From the NCBI RefSeq assembly GCF_026914185.1, contig NC_070558.1, forward strand, positions 6,457,501 through 6,521,500: 64,000 nt of DNA, read 5' to 3'. Of the stretch, positions 21,708 to 33,763 are shown one piece after another; position 1 is the first letter of the stretch; each line of letters begins with the position of its first letter. The stretch comes from Puccinia triticina. Its lineage: Eukaryota > Basidiomycota > Pucciniomycetes > Pucciniales > Pucciniaceae. The notes beneath the pieces are model-generated. The model saw nothing but the letters and a program-made list of their open reading frames with translations, searched no databases and was not told where the DNA came from. The translations under genes and the position numbers were made by a program.

Positions 21708-23156
21708 TCAATCACGAGAGAAGATAAGTTTGGGCAAGATGAGAGGGGTGAACAGCATCCTCCAGAACCCGAGCCGCTCGGCTTCATCGAACATTTTCTG
21801 TTTGTCATAGGTCAGGTTCTCGAGCCACGCGTCGATCATGGGCGTGCCGAAGAAGATCAGCCAGGCGAAGGTCCATATCCTGCCCAAGGGCCCGGTAACA
21901 CGCTGGCCGGAGAGACTCTTGAATGCGCTCTCGAGACACACTGCGACGCCCTGGCTGAGGAAAAAGACCGAGGTCCTCAGACGGCGGTCGAATGGGCCTG
22001 CGCTCCACACCCCTGTATCACAAGATGAATCCGGAAAATCAGGCGGATGGCTTATGGTATTCGCGAGTCGAAGGAGAGAGGGAGGAGCTCAGTGGACTGA
22101 CCGACTTCGTGCATGATGGCCGAGACCGCAAAGGCGCCGATGATTCCGCTGAGACGGAGGAGCTTTGGCGGAGGTTTGTGGGTTCCGAAGGCCCAGCGAA
22201 CGAGGGACGTGAGGGGGACCGCGCCGGCCTCGACGAAGAGGCCCTGGAGGACAGTGTGCCAATGTCTGCCCCAGAAGGCGGAGATGCTGGAGGCCTCGAG
22301 GGGCGAGTTCGCGAACAAGAATGGGCATGTCTGTTCGAGGTCCACCCGGCTGAAGTCGGGTGCAGCGGGCAGGCGGTGGGAGGGTATGGCCGGGGCCAAG
22401 AGCCGGTGGACGGACTTGGATGCGAACGCCGCCAGCCGGACCAGACAGCCCGTCAGGTCGATCCCCGTCCAGCAGAACAGCCCCCATACTACGGCCGTCA
22501 TCTGGGCCTCGTAGCGCTTCAGCATCGGGTACCGCCCCACGAGCCGGTCGTCGTGCACGCTCTTCCAGCAGTACAGGCCCAGGAGGCCGAAGCTGTTGAG
22601 CACCAGCATCCGCCGGATCGTCGAGAGTAGGAAGACGAGGTCCGCGCGGACCGTGTGGTTGGGTCCTTCGGTGACCAGCTTGGGCTGCTTGGCTGGATTC
22701 GAGCTCCCGCTGATCAACAAGAACACGTCAGCTGATGCGGCGCGATCGTCTCAGCCGAGCAGGCGACGCTCTGGGCCGGCAAAAGAGCACTGACTTGACG
22801 ACTAGCAAGGCGGCCTGGACGAGGGTGGCTGGGGCAGAGAGGCCCTGTGGCGCCTCGCGCGTCTGGGCGACTTCAGCCGCGCTCGGCCGGGTGAAGGCCA
22901 GCAGGATGGACTTGAAGAGCTGCCCGGCGAACGTGCAGCCCAGGTTGACCTTGAATTGCCGGACGATGCCCGGGTGGTCTTTCATCGCGGCGTGGTTGGA
23001 GAAGAGCACGCCCAGCGTCAGCGGCAGCAAGCTTATCCTCGTCCAGCGCACCCGTCGGCTGTCGAGGTACGCCGGCTGGGTCCATACCAGCTGGAGCAGA
23101 ACGGCCTGGACGAATAAGAGGACGAGGTGAGAACCGACTCTGAGGACCTCGAGCAT
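21708..23156 (-). CDS. Wax-synthase-like membrane O-acyltransferase (copy B)
   Basis: This is the inverted paralogue of copy A with the same three-exon structure. On the minus strand the exons are 23156-22795, 22709-22102 and 22012-21708, giving 424 aa. Intron positions and phases are identical to copy A, both donors starting GTCAGT. The acyltransferase block FWGRHWHTVLQGLFVEAG and the following histidine (AIMHEVG) are intact, as is FAWLIFFGTPMIDAW in exon 3. Large stretches are identical in DNA to copy A, for example around the hallmark block, while exon 1 is more diverged. GC content is high as in copy A. A 218-bp piece of this gene (22722-22939: exon 1 end and most of intron 1) is also found at 26855-27072. 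Function is inferred from the family only. Confidence 0.9.
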
Positions 23157-23460
23157 CGCTTGTGTCTTGTCAAGGCCTCGTTCGCCCTTCTTCTCCTACC
23201 CTCACATCTTTTAACTATTCGCCTCCCTTGCCGCACGGAGTTATGAACCTTTCCTATCCACAGTCTATTTACGTAAATACACATCGATCTCCGACATCTC
23301 ATCCTCCACTTGATCGGGGGCTGCGCATTCGTCCACGGCAGTCCATATTCAAGCGGCCGGGCCAAACCTGGCCAAACTCGGGAATCTTCGGAAATACATA
23401 TCAATCAACCCGAGCAGACCCGAGCACGCCCGGAGAAAATCATGTGCATACTTCGGGAAT

Positions 23461-23596
23461 ACTGGAGGACTTCCCGTGCGATCTGGGACTCTCGCAGATG
23501 TCAATATAGACCTAGATTTTCGCAGGGAAATCTAGCTTTTTGGGGTCCAGATCACTTCTGGGAGACCCGCAGATTCCGACGGGAAGTCCTCCACTG
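23461..23596. mobile_element. Small MITE with GGAGGACTTCCCG ends
   Basis: TGGAGGACTTCCCG at the left is mirrored as CGGGAAGTCCTCCA at the right over about 136 bp, with further inner inverted words (CTAGATTT and AAATCTAG). No certain target duplication. Just upstream (23345-23440) the words GGCCAAACTCGG and CCCGAGCA repeat. Confidence 0.55.
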
Positions 23597-25526
23597 ATGT
23601 TCTCCACTTTAAACTGGCAATTAATAGTAGGATGATTGCCTTTTTTGTGCACTCCTAGCTCTAGCTACAACGGATACTCAAGAAACAGCCAACTTGATAG
23701 TTGATACGCGACACATCCGGGACACACTTTACCCTCAACTCAAGCTGAACTCCATTACTGCACATTGAATGGTAAATGATCTACACCTTTGGTACCCCAG
23801 GCTACATAGCAGCCTATCTCAACACCAGTCCCTTGATGTTGCTTCAGATCAGGGCCCTGATACAGCCTAGACAGGCTCAGTGATCACTGGCAGAGTTTGG
23901 CTTGGAAACTGGGAAGACTTTGGCAGGTAGAATCTTTCCCTCACAAAACTCCTGCCTTCCCTTGCCACACCAATTTTCAGACTTTCTGGCAACATTGGTG
24001 CACTTACCATCTTGTCAACGGTTCCAGAAAAGTACAGAAGGATAGAGAAGTGAGGGTGGTTTATTTACTTGAGTGAATGAGTGAATACTTTCTATCTGGG
24101 CACATCTCTAGAGTGACAGTGATCTAAATACAAAAAGTTGTCAATAAAACTTTTTTAAGTTCCTGAATAGGAAAACCAACTCCATTTGTCCATAGAACAG
24201 ATGGAGAAAACCCATGCCTGTGCTAGGAGGGGCTGCTAGAGTTTAAATTTGAGAGCCGTCAGCTGGCTATGAATCACAAGCCATCATGAAATAAATGAAA
24301 AAGTAAAAAATTAACAATGATTATAAGGCCACATTTGGAAGCACCATTATATGTCATAAATGGGGTAAATTTATAATGCACCACCCAAAATTTGCCCCCC
24401 TGTTGCCACCAAATTCCTAAAGCCCCTGGGGTTTGTGCATCATAAATTTGCCTGTGCCTAAAATGATTCCTGGTTGAATACCATTTTGCTGTTTTCTGAG
24501 CACATTCCATATGTGCATTACTGGTATTTGCCTTGAATGACTTCAGGAAAGTGCCCAAACTGAGGGTGCTGGCCAGCCAATCACCTGAATGAAGAAATTT
24601 CTTTCTCCTTGTGTGCAGTATTTTCATATTAACATATTGCTAAAATTTGTTTTCTGCAATCTGGGCCTTTGACTAAGGATACACAACAACTTGTTGCCAA
24701 ATTGAAGGTTGCTCAAAGATGTGTCAGTTGGATGGGCTGTCCGCCATCCAGATTGTGGATTGCATGTTTCAATCAGATGTTTGCTCAGGGGAAAACCCAG
24801 GCAACTGAACTTTCATTTTTCTGCAGCCCACAATCCTTCATCCTGAATGTTGACCAAGCTTGAACTTTGGGCATGGTGATATTTAAGTCTAAGCTCACTC
24901 AGATCCACCCAGCTGGTGGAAATATGACAGGACCTCTCACCCTGGTCCCTGGCTCATGCAGGATATTAATACATCACTGACATTCAAGCACATTCTCAAA
25001 GAAACCAGAAAGCCCCCTATAAATGGGGGTAATCTTAAATCCAGAAGATTGACACATTTTTGGACTCCATTCATTATCATACATGTTTCATGCCTAAACT
25101 CAGGAGATTTCCCAGTTTTTCATACATTTTTAATTTCTTCTACCATTGCTGCCGAGTGGGAGAGGGGGGGGGGGGGGGTGCATGAAAAAAACCTGGGGGG
25201 CATCATCAAGGTGGGTGTGAGCCTGTGTCTCTATAGTGACAGCAGTACACATTACAAATATTAGAGAGAGAGAAAGAAGGGAGAGAAGAAGATCTGAGAG
25301 AGAATATTCTGAGTTCAAATGATAATCTGGTGGGTGATAACTTCCACTGGCAATCCTACCTCCTTAAGGGAGTGCTACCAAGCTGTGCTCAAGAGTGAAA
25401 CAGCCTCTTCTCACCAAGGAAACATAGAAGGACTCTGAATTAGACAAGTCTAATTAGCCACAATTTATTTAGACTTCTCTGAGGATAGTCAAGGTTCTTT
25501 AAAGGGAAAACTATGTGGTTTGTTCC
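23597..25526. other. Region without recognisable gene
   Basis: Ordinary A/T-rich intergenic DNA. Open frames are short, lack codon bias and match no family I know. There is a run of G at 25167-25180 and a short GA-rich stretch at 25264-25310. I see no TIR pairs or tandem arrays in it. Confidence 0.5.
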
Positions 25527-26006
25527 AACAGTGGGTCGCTACTTTACAGTTATCAATATTGTAACATTATCGTAGCGATTTGTGGTCCCTCTACACTAAC
25601 CAGACCGGTAGCCATGGGGAAATGTGGTGTGATATCAATATTGCACTGGGCGGGTGTTTTTTTTTCAAGGCCGCTACAATATCTATGCGCAGAGCCGCAG
25701 ATATTTATCAATATATTGAGCAATAAAAGGCAATTTCAGGGCTGATTTGGCCTTTCACTGCTTAATCAAGTTTTGCTCTTCTTGATAAGGGCTAATTGAG
25801 CCCTTAATTGCTTAATAACATGTTACTTTTCTCAATGACACGTTACTTTACTAGTAACGGCTGTACAAAAAACGGGTCAGTTACGATAAACGTGACGCGG
25901 CTATCCGCGTGCTAGCGTTAACAATAACTGTAAAAATGCTAGGCGCAGTTCGCTACTTTACTCTACAGCCCCGGTTATTGTAGAGTAAAGTAGCGACCCA
26001 CCATTG
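25527..26006. mobile_element. hAT-type MITE with 8-bp TSD TTTGTTCC
   Basis: The ends AACAGTGGGTCGCTACTTTA (left) and the near-complement ending GACCCACCATTG (right) are flanked by TTTGTTCC at 25519-25526 and 26007-26014. The 480-bp interior is non-coding and contains several AGTTACG/CGTAAC-like short inverted words. An 8-bp duplication is typical of hAT. Confidence 0.85.
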
Positions 26007-26854
26007 TTTGTTCCTTACAAAAACCACAGAAAAAGAACAATGAATAGTAGGAGAATTTTTAGGTTATGAGGTCAATATATATGAAGACCTGTGATCAAAG
26101 AAGAGAGAAATAAATCAGGGGGAGAGAACAGTCAAGAGACACAGAGGTAGCTCAAGAACTCAGGGAAGGAGTAGAGTTACAAACAAATGCATGGGGAAAC
26201 AGAATATGAATTCAAAATAAAGATAACTCTTAAGGTGAAAAAGATATAAAGTACTTTAGGTATAAAAGAGTAGAAAAGGCAGACTTTAGGCCAGATGTAC
26301 AAGGCTGACAGTGGGGTACCAAAAGTAAGCCAAGGTGTGCTGCTGGGGGGGGGGGGGGGGGATTTTCTGGTACACTCTCAGGAATTTTATACATCTTTCT
26401 ATTTACTACCCTCACTTACCCAGGAAAGATTTTATACACTTGAAGTGCTTACCATTGAGGCCACAAAAGCTCATTCCTCCCATTTTGGCTTTTTGCCAAA
26501 AAAAATCATACATGTTCATTACACCCATTTAGAGGGGGTTTCCTGGTTCCTGTTCTCAACTTGCAATGATTGAAATGTGATTGATAAGAACCCAGATCAA
26601 CTTAAGGACAGTTCACGTCTGAGGTTTTAGCAAATCTGCTAATGGCTTGCTTTGCTTAAGTCACCAAATTTTGGTGGGACACTTCTACCATTTTTTACAT
26701 CAGTCTGAAAGTGGCCATCCTCAAGCCAAATTCTGGGCATTATACTCAAGTCCCTCCCTTGTGGGAGGGTGCTTGCACCCTGACAAAATCAAGGCACTCC
26801 AACTTTTTTGGAGTTCTGGCCCCCCAAAGCCAAAAATGTGGAGTGCACAATGTA

Positions 26855-27072
26855 GCTGCACGTTCGCCGGGCAGCTTTTCAAGTCCATCCTGCTGGCCTT
26901 CACCCGGCCGAGCGCGGCTGAAGTCGCCCAGACGCGCGAGGCGCCACAGGGCCTCTCTGCCCCAGCCACCCTCGTCCAAGCCGCCTTGCTAGTCGTCAAG
27001 TCAGTTCTCTTTTGCCGGCCCAGAGCGTCGCCTGCTTGGCTGAGACGATCGCGCCGCATCAGCTGACGTGTT
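26855..27072 (+). pseudogene. Captured fragment of wax-synthase copy B (exon 1 end plus intron 1)
   Basis: A 218-bp segment matches the minus strand of 22939-22722 with only a few differences by eye. It covers the coding sequence from CTFAGQLFKSILLAF to the end of exon 1 and continues through all but the last 12 bp or so of intron 1. Retention of the intron shows a DNA-level copy rather than a retrocopy. It lacks the start, the hallmark block and the other exons, so it cannot encode an enzyme. GGAGTGCA occurs directly on both sides (26840-26847 and about 27074-27081), also seen near 53920-53970. The GC-rich fragment sits in A/T-rich DNA. Confidence 0.9.
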
Positions 27073-27699
27073 TGGAGTGCATTTAGGCTGACCCTAAAAG
27101 AAAAGGCTGGTTTTATTCAGGCTTGATGAAGGGTGTCTCAGAAGTAGAATTAGCTGTGTGTCTTTCAAAAGTAAGTGATTGTGTCTCCAAAGTTTTGTCT
27201 ATACATTGGAATATCAATTGTCTTGCTCAGGATCCAGGTACAGATAGTGTTTCACCCTCATTGAAGCTGGATAATAAAATATAATACAACATAAACTGCT
27301 TCTTGGACAAAGCCCTACATTGCATAAACTGAAAGTCAGTGCAGACACATCTGGTTCAGATATGAGAGGAATACAGAATCATTAAATCAGTGACCTGATA
27401 TAACTCTTGTGTGAATCACCTTTGGACCCAAGTTTTCCATAATATAAAGTCCAATTGTCCAATCAAGGCTCCTGAGCATACTCTACATTTCAATTGCAGA
27501 ATATGGTGCGGGAAACCTGAGATGTTCAACCCATTGATAAATCATATACTATTGCAAATATAGGTTTTGGGGATCATCCTCTACAGAATCATATCTTTTG
27601 TAAGTTCTCCCCTGAGATCAAATAGATTCTAATATCCTAGAGTTGATTTGGTTCACAGAAAAATTCTTGCTGCATAGAATTTCCCAATCCAGATGTATT

Positions 27700-28800
27700 A
27701 TTAGATAATCCAAATTTTGCCCTCAAGAACCCCCATGAATGACCATAGAAGTAGGTAGGTTGATATAATTGTTTGATTGAGTGATACCTTGACCATTTCC
27801 AATGGATAAGAGAAATTGCTGAATTTGAGGATCACCTGCTGCGCGCAAGTTGACTGAAAGGCAGATGAAATTTTGTTGAATGTATCTCCAGCAGTAAGAG
27901 TTGATAATTCTTGCATCAACAATCTGGGGATGCAATCCCTTCCTTACCATTGGTAGAACCTGACAGAAATTGCCTCCTAGTGCAATCACCTTTAACCAAA
28001 GGGTTGGTCTGAATCCATCAAGTCTTGGAGTCATCTGTCTACTAATTCAAGTGCATGTCTATGTGTCATTGGGGCTTCATCCCAAATTATCAGCTTTGAT
28101 TGCCTCAACACATTTGCCGTTTGGGGATGTTTTGCAATTGAAGAGACTGAATTTTGCAGAAGCTTTGGTAGAAATCCAAATGTTAGATGGGAATTCTTGC
28201 CATATGGCATGTTCATAGCTGCAATTCTTGTGGACCTGTAGACTCAGAGTGATTAAAAATAACAAAGTCTTTCCATAGCCTCCTGGACCATCAATAAAGA
28301 AGCACAAAGGTTTTTCTGAATAACATGCATTGATGATCTGATCAAAGGCTAATATCTGCTGATTGTTCAAATGATTTGCATTGTCAATTTGAACTTGGTC
28401 AACATTGAAGCTTGACCTTTAGGCTCTCTTCATCCAAAATTAATTTTCCCTTTAGCTCCACCAACAGAAGGACCATATCTTGTAAATCCGGAAATGATAT
28501 ATCCACACATGAAATACCATTCTGTAGCAGGATTGGATTGCTTACTTCAATAATTTGATTTCTAATGAGTGCATCATTTTGACATCCCTGATGCAAGCAG
28601 TCTTTGGTCATGAAATTGTAGGAAGAATTCCATAAACACAGAGAAGGTCTGAAGGTTAAAATGTTGCTAAAAGTATAACAAATAACTTTCTCAAACATGA
28701 TGGCATCATTGTTTCATTTGCTTCAGCCATTGTGGCTTCCAAATAATGATCATTTTCCAACAGATCCCGGTCCAAAGCAGCTGAAAAAAACTGTTATAAA
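27700..28800 (-). pseudogene. Helitron helicase (Pif1-type) remnant
   Basis: Reading the minus strand from about 28700 down, blocks typical of the RepHel helicase appear in order. ALIRNQIIEVSNPILLQNG is an upstream Helitron block. PLCFFIDGPGGYGKT is the Walker A motif. SKLIIWDEAPMTH is Walker B. ALGGNFCQVLPMVRKG is helicase motif III, and LSVNLRA follows. The blocks lie in different frames, so at least two frameshifts and missing segments separate them. The Rep nuclease domain was not found. The original role would be rolling-circle transposition. Helitrons often capture gene pieces, and the captured wax-synthase fragment lies only 0.6 kb away, but no Helitron ends were identified to link them. 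Confidence 0.8.
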
Positions 28801-29499
28801 TTTGTCCCTGAAATGTACAGATATTCTCAAATGAGGTGGCACCAGTGAAATGATTGATTAGTAGAGGTAAATGCTTCCTGGATCAGAAGGATAAAACACA
28901 TAAATTCTTCCAATTTAATACCCCTTCTGCCTTGGTCTCCATTCTAATTTGCTACTGGATTGCCATGTGTATTACTGGGGGAATTCAGCATATTTGAGCT
29001 CCCTGGCCTGAGGATCTATTAGAATACTTGCAAAATATCCTGTGAGCATAGTTTTAGCTTCAGCACCCAGATCATTGCCTTTTTCTGAATCTAGCTTGCC
29101 ATTCTGCAATATATCTATCCCGTGGCATAAGCTCTTCTCAATTTCTCATTGGAATCTTGCATTTTTTCAATGAAAAAATGAAAGATTTGAGAATCAGAAT
29201 GGGGAATTTAGTTGAGCTGTGATGCGGGGGACAGTATATTACTCATCAAAGGCAATGGGTGGTGTCTGATGATTGAATTGGTTGGGGGAAGTAACAGCAC
29301 ATTGTGTGGTTATAATATGTTCTTTTGAAGGTACAGACGGTCAAAATCAGGCATTTTATCAAGGCTATAGATGTGTAACCAAGATGGATGAAGCATATTT
29401 CCTCAACATACTTGGTTGTTGGTTTGTAGCTGAGTCCAATGAAGCAGATTTGTTATGGAATTGGTCATCAATGAGGTTGGTTACCTCTGGAGGTCAATC

Positions 29500-30560
29500 A
29501 GGTATGGATTTCTGCCCAAGCAATCTGCTTGAACAGACTAAGTGACAAATTCGTAGGCAAAACCATTCAAGCAGATCCGCTGAACAGATTCAGTTATAGG
29601 TGTCACCCAGTCCACAGCAGATTGCTTGGACATGAATGGATTTGGTTACAGGCATGCTTGAACAGACAGGGTGACACATCTGTAAGTGAGTCCGCTCAAG
29701 CAGATCCATTGAACAGATTTGGTTACAGGCATGGATTACAAAGTTATTCCATTCCAGCAGAGTGCTTGGAAAGATTCAGAGAGACAGGGCTGGGGAATTC
29801 AATTCAAGCAGTCTGCTTCAAACTGGTTGGTGATGTCTTGACCAAAGCTGCTGGAACGGCTAACTCTTTAATAAAAAAAGAATATCAACACTGACTTTAC
29901 ATGCATGCCAACACCGGTTTTACTTGCATTACAGATATTTGCAAAGGATATTGACACCGGGGTTACTCGCATGGCAGATACCTGTGCAGGTTTGTTTGGC
30001 CCCCAGAGGCTATTCCTTTAGTTATATGTATATACAAGGCACTAGCACCCAAACTTGGGGCTCCAGGGGGGTGAACTATTAAGTCCCTTGAGTCTGTTCC
30101 AACGGACTTGGGGACAGGCCATAGTGGAAATGGATCTTGCTGAGGTCCATTACCCATGGAGATTGATCAGGTGTGGATTTCCGCCAAGCAATCTGCTTGA
30201 AAGGACTGGGTGACCATCCCTAAGAGTCTTTTGAATGGAGTGGACACATCCATCAGCAATTCCGTTGAAGGGAGTTGGTTAAATTGAACAGACTCAGCGA
30301 ACCCGTTGAATGGAGTGGACACATCCATTGGCGAGTCTGTTGAATGGAGTGGACACATCCATTGGCGAGTCCGTTGAATTGAACAGACTCAGCAAGTCTG
30401 TTGCAGGGAGTTGTTCATAAGAGAGTCCGTAGAAATCAATAAGTCCGTCAAACGGAGTCAATATGTATGTACATCCCAAGAGACAGAGCTCAGGCAGTCC
30501 GTTCAAACATCAAGCGGTCTGGGTGATGTCTCACTCAAATCTGCTTGAACAGGGTTGAAC
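29500..30560. repeat. Degenerate array of GTCCGTTGAA/AGCAGATCC-type units
   Basis: Many imperfect copies of short words: CAAGCAGATCC, TGAACAGATT, GTCCGTTGAATGGAGTGGAC and ACACATCCATTGGCGAGTC. The best block is at 30300-30375, where a ~38-bp unit is directly repeated. No gene is supported; small open frames are repeat-derived. Confidence 0.6.
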
Positions 30561-30716
30561 GGATTCATCAATACAAAAAGGGTATTGACGCCGGTTTTAC
30601 TTGCCTGACAGAAATTTGTACAGGGTATTGACACCGGCATTACTTGCATTGACAGATTTCTGTACGGGTTTGTTTGGCCCCCAGAGGCTATGCCTTTAGT
30701 TATATGTAGATATATG
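29895..30716 (+). repeat. Pair of ~130-bp direct repeats
   Basis: About 130 bp at 29905-30035 recurs at about 30584-30716 in the same orientation, with shared blocks CCGGTTTTACTTGC and GTTTGTTTGGCCCCCAGAGG and a common TTTAGTTATATGTA end. Each copy has an inner duplication of the CCGG-TTACT-GC part. They could be remnants of short terminal repeats around the array or part of it. Confidence 0.6.
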
Positions 30717-31013
30717 TAGATGTAGATTGTTATCTGTTGTACACCCAGCTTCAATGAAACCAACCATTGAATCACATACACCAGGTGCAGGCCAAATGGA
30801 TAAACGCTTATGAGGAGTTCTGGAATTCAGTATGTATGTATCTCTGTCTGGTCAATAACCTTGGCCCTGGGTGATGCACCATCTGTACAGGATCTTGGGT
30901 GCAGGGTCTTATTTTTAGTGAAAACAGATTCCTTGTCCATGCCAATATACATTTTGCCCAAAATCCTCTGTGCTTAAAACTTTTGTTTTGGCCATCAGAA
31001 ATATTCCCACATC

Positions 31014-33583
31014 ATGTCTTCACCACTGATACTTGTGGTCTTGTGCTCAATCTTGATTACATCCAATAGAGTCACCAGCTCACTGGTTCCTATCTTTGAA
31101 AGTAGTGCTGCAGCACACAGTCAGGGTAATACATGTTTTTATTTATAGTGTCCCTTGGTGCTGTGCATTCCTAAAGCTGATTTATTTTTTATCTATCATC
31201 ATCCTTCATATATTGTTCTTTCAATCAATAAGCTTCTGAAGCAAATCAAATTGCTCAACAGGAAATCACTGAAGGCCAGAAAGAGCAACAGCTCACATTT
31301 TCACAAACCAATTTCCTTGAGACACATGAAAATTCAGGTTTTTTCAATGGATATCAGAAACAAGCATCACTGCCTGAACAAAAACCAAAATTTCAGGTGG
31401 ATGAACCAGGGAAAGGATACAGGCTGACTAAACCCAAATGTCAGTAAATTGTTTATTTTGGATCAGCTGATTGGTATTAAATTGCTCATTCATTCTGATG
31501 ATGATACAAAATAAAATCTTAACAGATCATACCACAAAAAATGAAGGTCAGTTGTTCTTTGATTTAAAAGAGTTGACCAACAACTTGCACCAAGAGAAAA
31601 AAAAAGCTTTAGAAAATCCCACCCAAAAAATCATCTTACCCCACCATATCCTGGTAGCCGGGCCAATTTCAAGCTCAGGCCCAGTTTGGTTGTTTAGTTA
31701 GTTTTTGATTTCATGATGGGGGGGATTCAGCCTTCAGCCCTCCCTCCCCACCTTGAACCAATTTGCTGAGGTGGACGTCTGGTGGGTTGGAGTAAGGTTC
31801 TGATGATACCCTAATCAAAAATCATACTAAAATGATCTGAATACTGGGCCTTAAACCAAAGCGGTCTTGCAACCAGGATAAGAGGTTTTAAGATGATGAC
31901 TTTGGTGGGGGTGTGATAATGTGATATTTGTAGATTGATTTGATTATATATGATGCAAAAAGAGCTGAATTTTGCATCTCCCTTCTGATAGAATACACTT
32001 TGCTATCACTCAATTATGATCTGAAGATACTCACCAATTTATTTGAGGAACATCAAGATCCAAAGAAATATCACAGTTTTTACCCACCTCAACAAACTCA
32101 TATAGATTCAATAGCAGAGATACAACAAAATATATTGGTTCTGAAAGAGCTGAAGCTCTTGGAATTAGGCAGATTTGATTTGATCAAAAATTGGGAGTAT
32201 TTGGAAAGCATCCTGCCTCAAAACCTTCAACATTACAAATATTCAAAGATCAAGAAACATCAAATTTCCGCCCCTATCAAAGAAACTGGCAAAGAATTGG
32301 GACTTTTAACTTTGGAGAAAATAAAGCAAGGAGTTGTTGGCTATGAGATCTTGCCTCATAACAAGAATTACTTTCAAGAGTTCATCTTTCCTGATTCAAA
32401 ATATATGCCATATTTATTAAACGCAATTGATTTCATGTGGAAGAATGGATTTATTTCTGATGAAAGTATCAAAAATACCTTTCAAGATGATTTATTCCTT
32501 CTGAGAGCAAGTCTTTACACAAAGGCATATTACTCCCAGAAATTTCCTTCTACAGATGAGTTTTTTGGCAGGACAAGTGATGGGTGGACTCCATTGGGTT
32601 TTCAGTTTTTCACAAGTAAGGATATCTTAAATTCTTGCATATGGTTGGATGTTGCAAATCAATTCCCTGCTTGATATTGATTTCAATTTTCTTTTGATAA
32701 AATAGTTCTTGATGAAGAAGATCATGGAAGGGTAAAAATGGAATTAATACATCAATCAGCTTTGAAAAGGAAGGATAATGGGGCTTACTTGGACCACAAA
32801 AGGGATGTGGATTTCCTTGGACTTTGTGATCTCATGTCAGACAGAAAGTATTTGAATCATTTGAAATTCAGAAAAGGATTCATAAAATTGAACATGCAAA
32901 ATGAACTTGATTTAGGTGTAGAAGAATTCAAACAGGATGTCAAGAAGGCCCTCACTATCTCAATCAATGCACATGGTCCAGGAGCTAATTATTATGATGG
33001 TTACTTCTTAATATATGCAAATCCTATATCTAAAATGGTTTGCCAATTTCTGGACTTGATTGAAACACTCATTTGCCCAGGTATCATAAATCAGGTGGCA
33101 AATGAAATGAAAACAGATGCCATCAACTTGATTGGGTCCTTGGCTTTGGAAGAAAGTGATGATGCACCTCTGTACGCTAGGGATAATCCAGAAGCATATG
33201 TTCAAAAACATGTTTCAGAATATTACAAAGTTATCCTATTATCTTCAAAAATAGATGATCTGAAGAATCTTCCACAGGCTTTCAAAGAATTGGGTTACTC
33301 TTGCTTGAAAATACTTGGGAAACAATCCATTGACACTAAATCAATCCAGAGATATTATCAAGACCAAATCAAAGATATCTATCCGCAGTTTGAAGATGCA
33401 TACAAAAGTCTTGAAAAGGCAAATTTTGCTTGGAAATACTGGTTATCAGATACTGAACACTTGAAAAATCTTTATGGAGATGGTTTGGACAAATTGCTAA
33501 ATTGGCCCAAGTCTAACCCTTTGACATATTATATAACACCCATGATTGTCAATTTTCTAGATAGTACTTCTAGGTTTATATAG
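31014..33583 (+). CDS. Predicted secreted protein, five exons, unknown family
   Basis: Model: exons 31014-31125, 31233-31439, 31526-31653, 31934-32615 and 32706-33583, total 2007 coding bases, 668 aa. Exon 1 encodes a clear signal peptide: basic-free start, hydrophobic core PLILVVLCSILI and a polar TSNRVTSS end. Exons 4 and 5 join in phase to a long open frame of about 520 aa with even composition and no stop. I recognise no catalytic motif or repeat. It is rich in Leu, Lys, Asp and aromatic residues and poor in cysteine, unlike small cysteine-rich effectors. Exons 2 and 3 are less certain, because the donor at 31440 reads GTCAGT and other pairings are possible. Secretion suggests a host-interface or cell-wall role, but that is inference. 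A CACTA-like element begins 40 bp after the stop. Confidence 0.7.
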
Positions 33584-33709
33584 ACTTCCGCAAAATTTTA
33601 TTGTTTTTATTGCATGTCTCCTTCACCGGGAAAAAAAAAATAGTCACTTGATGACAAGTGTGTTGAAATGTTGTAATCCTCATTGGTCAAAATCAACACA
33701 TCAGACATG

Positions 33710-33710
33710 G

Positions 33711-33763
<53 letters not shown>

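Noticed and set aside
26855..27072. A fourth wax-synthase gene
   Set aside because: Only part of exon 1 and intron 1 is present, without start codon, core or other exons; it is a captured fragment.
29895..30716. Direct repeats as LTRs of a small retroelement
   Set aside because: No TG...CA ends, no target duplication, no primer-binding site or coding region between them; kept only as a repeat pair.
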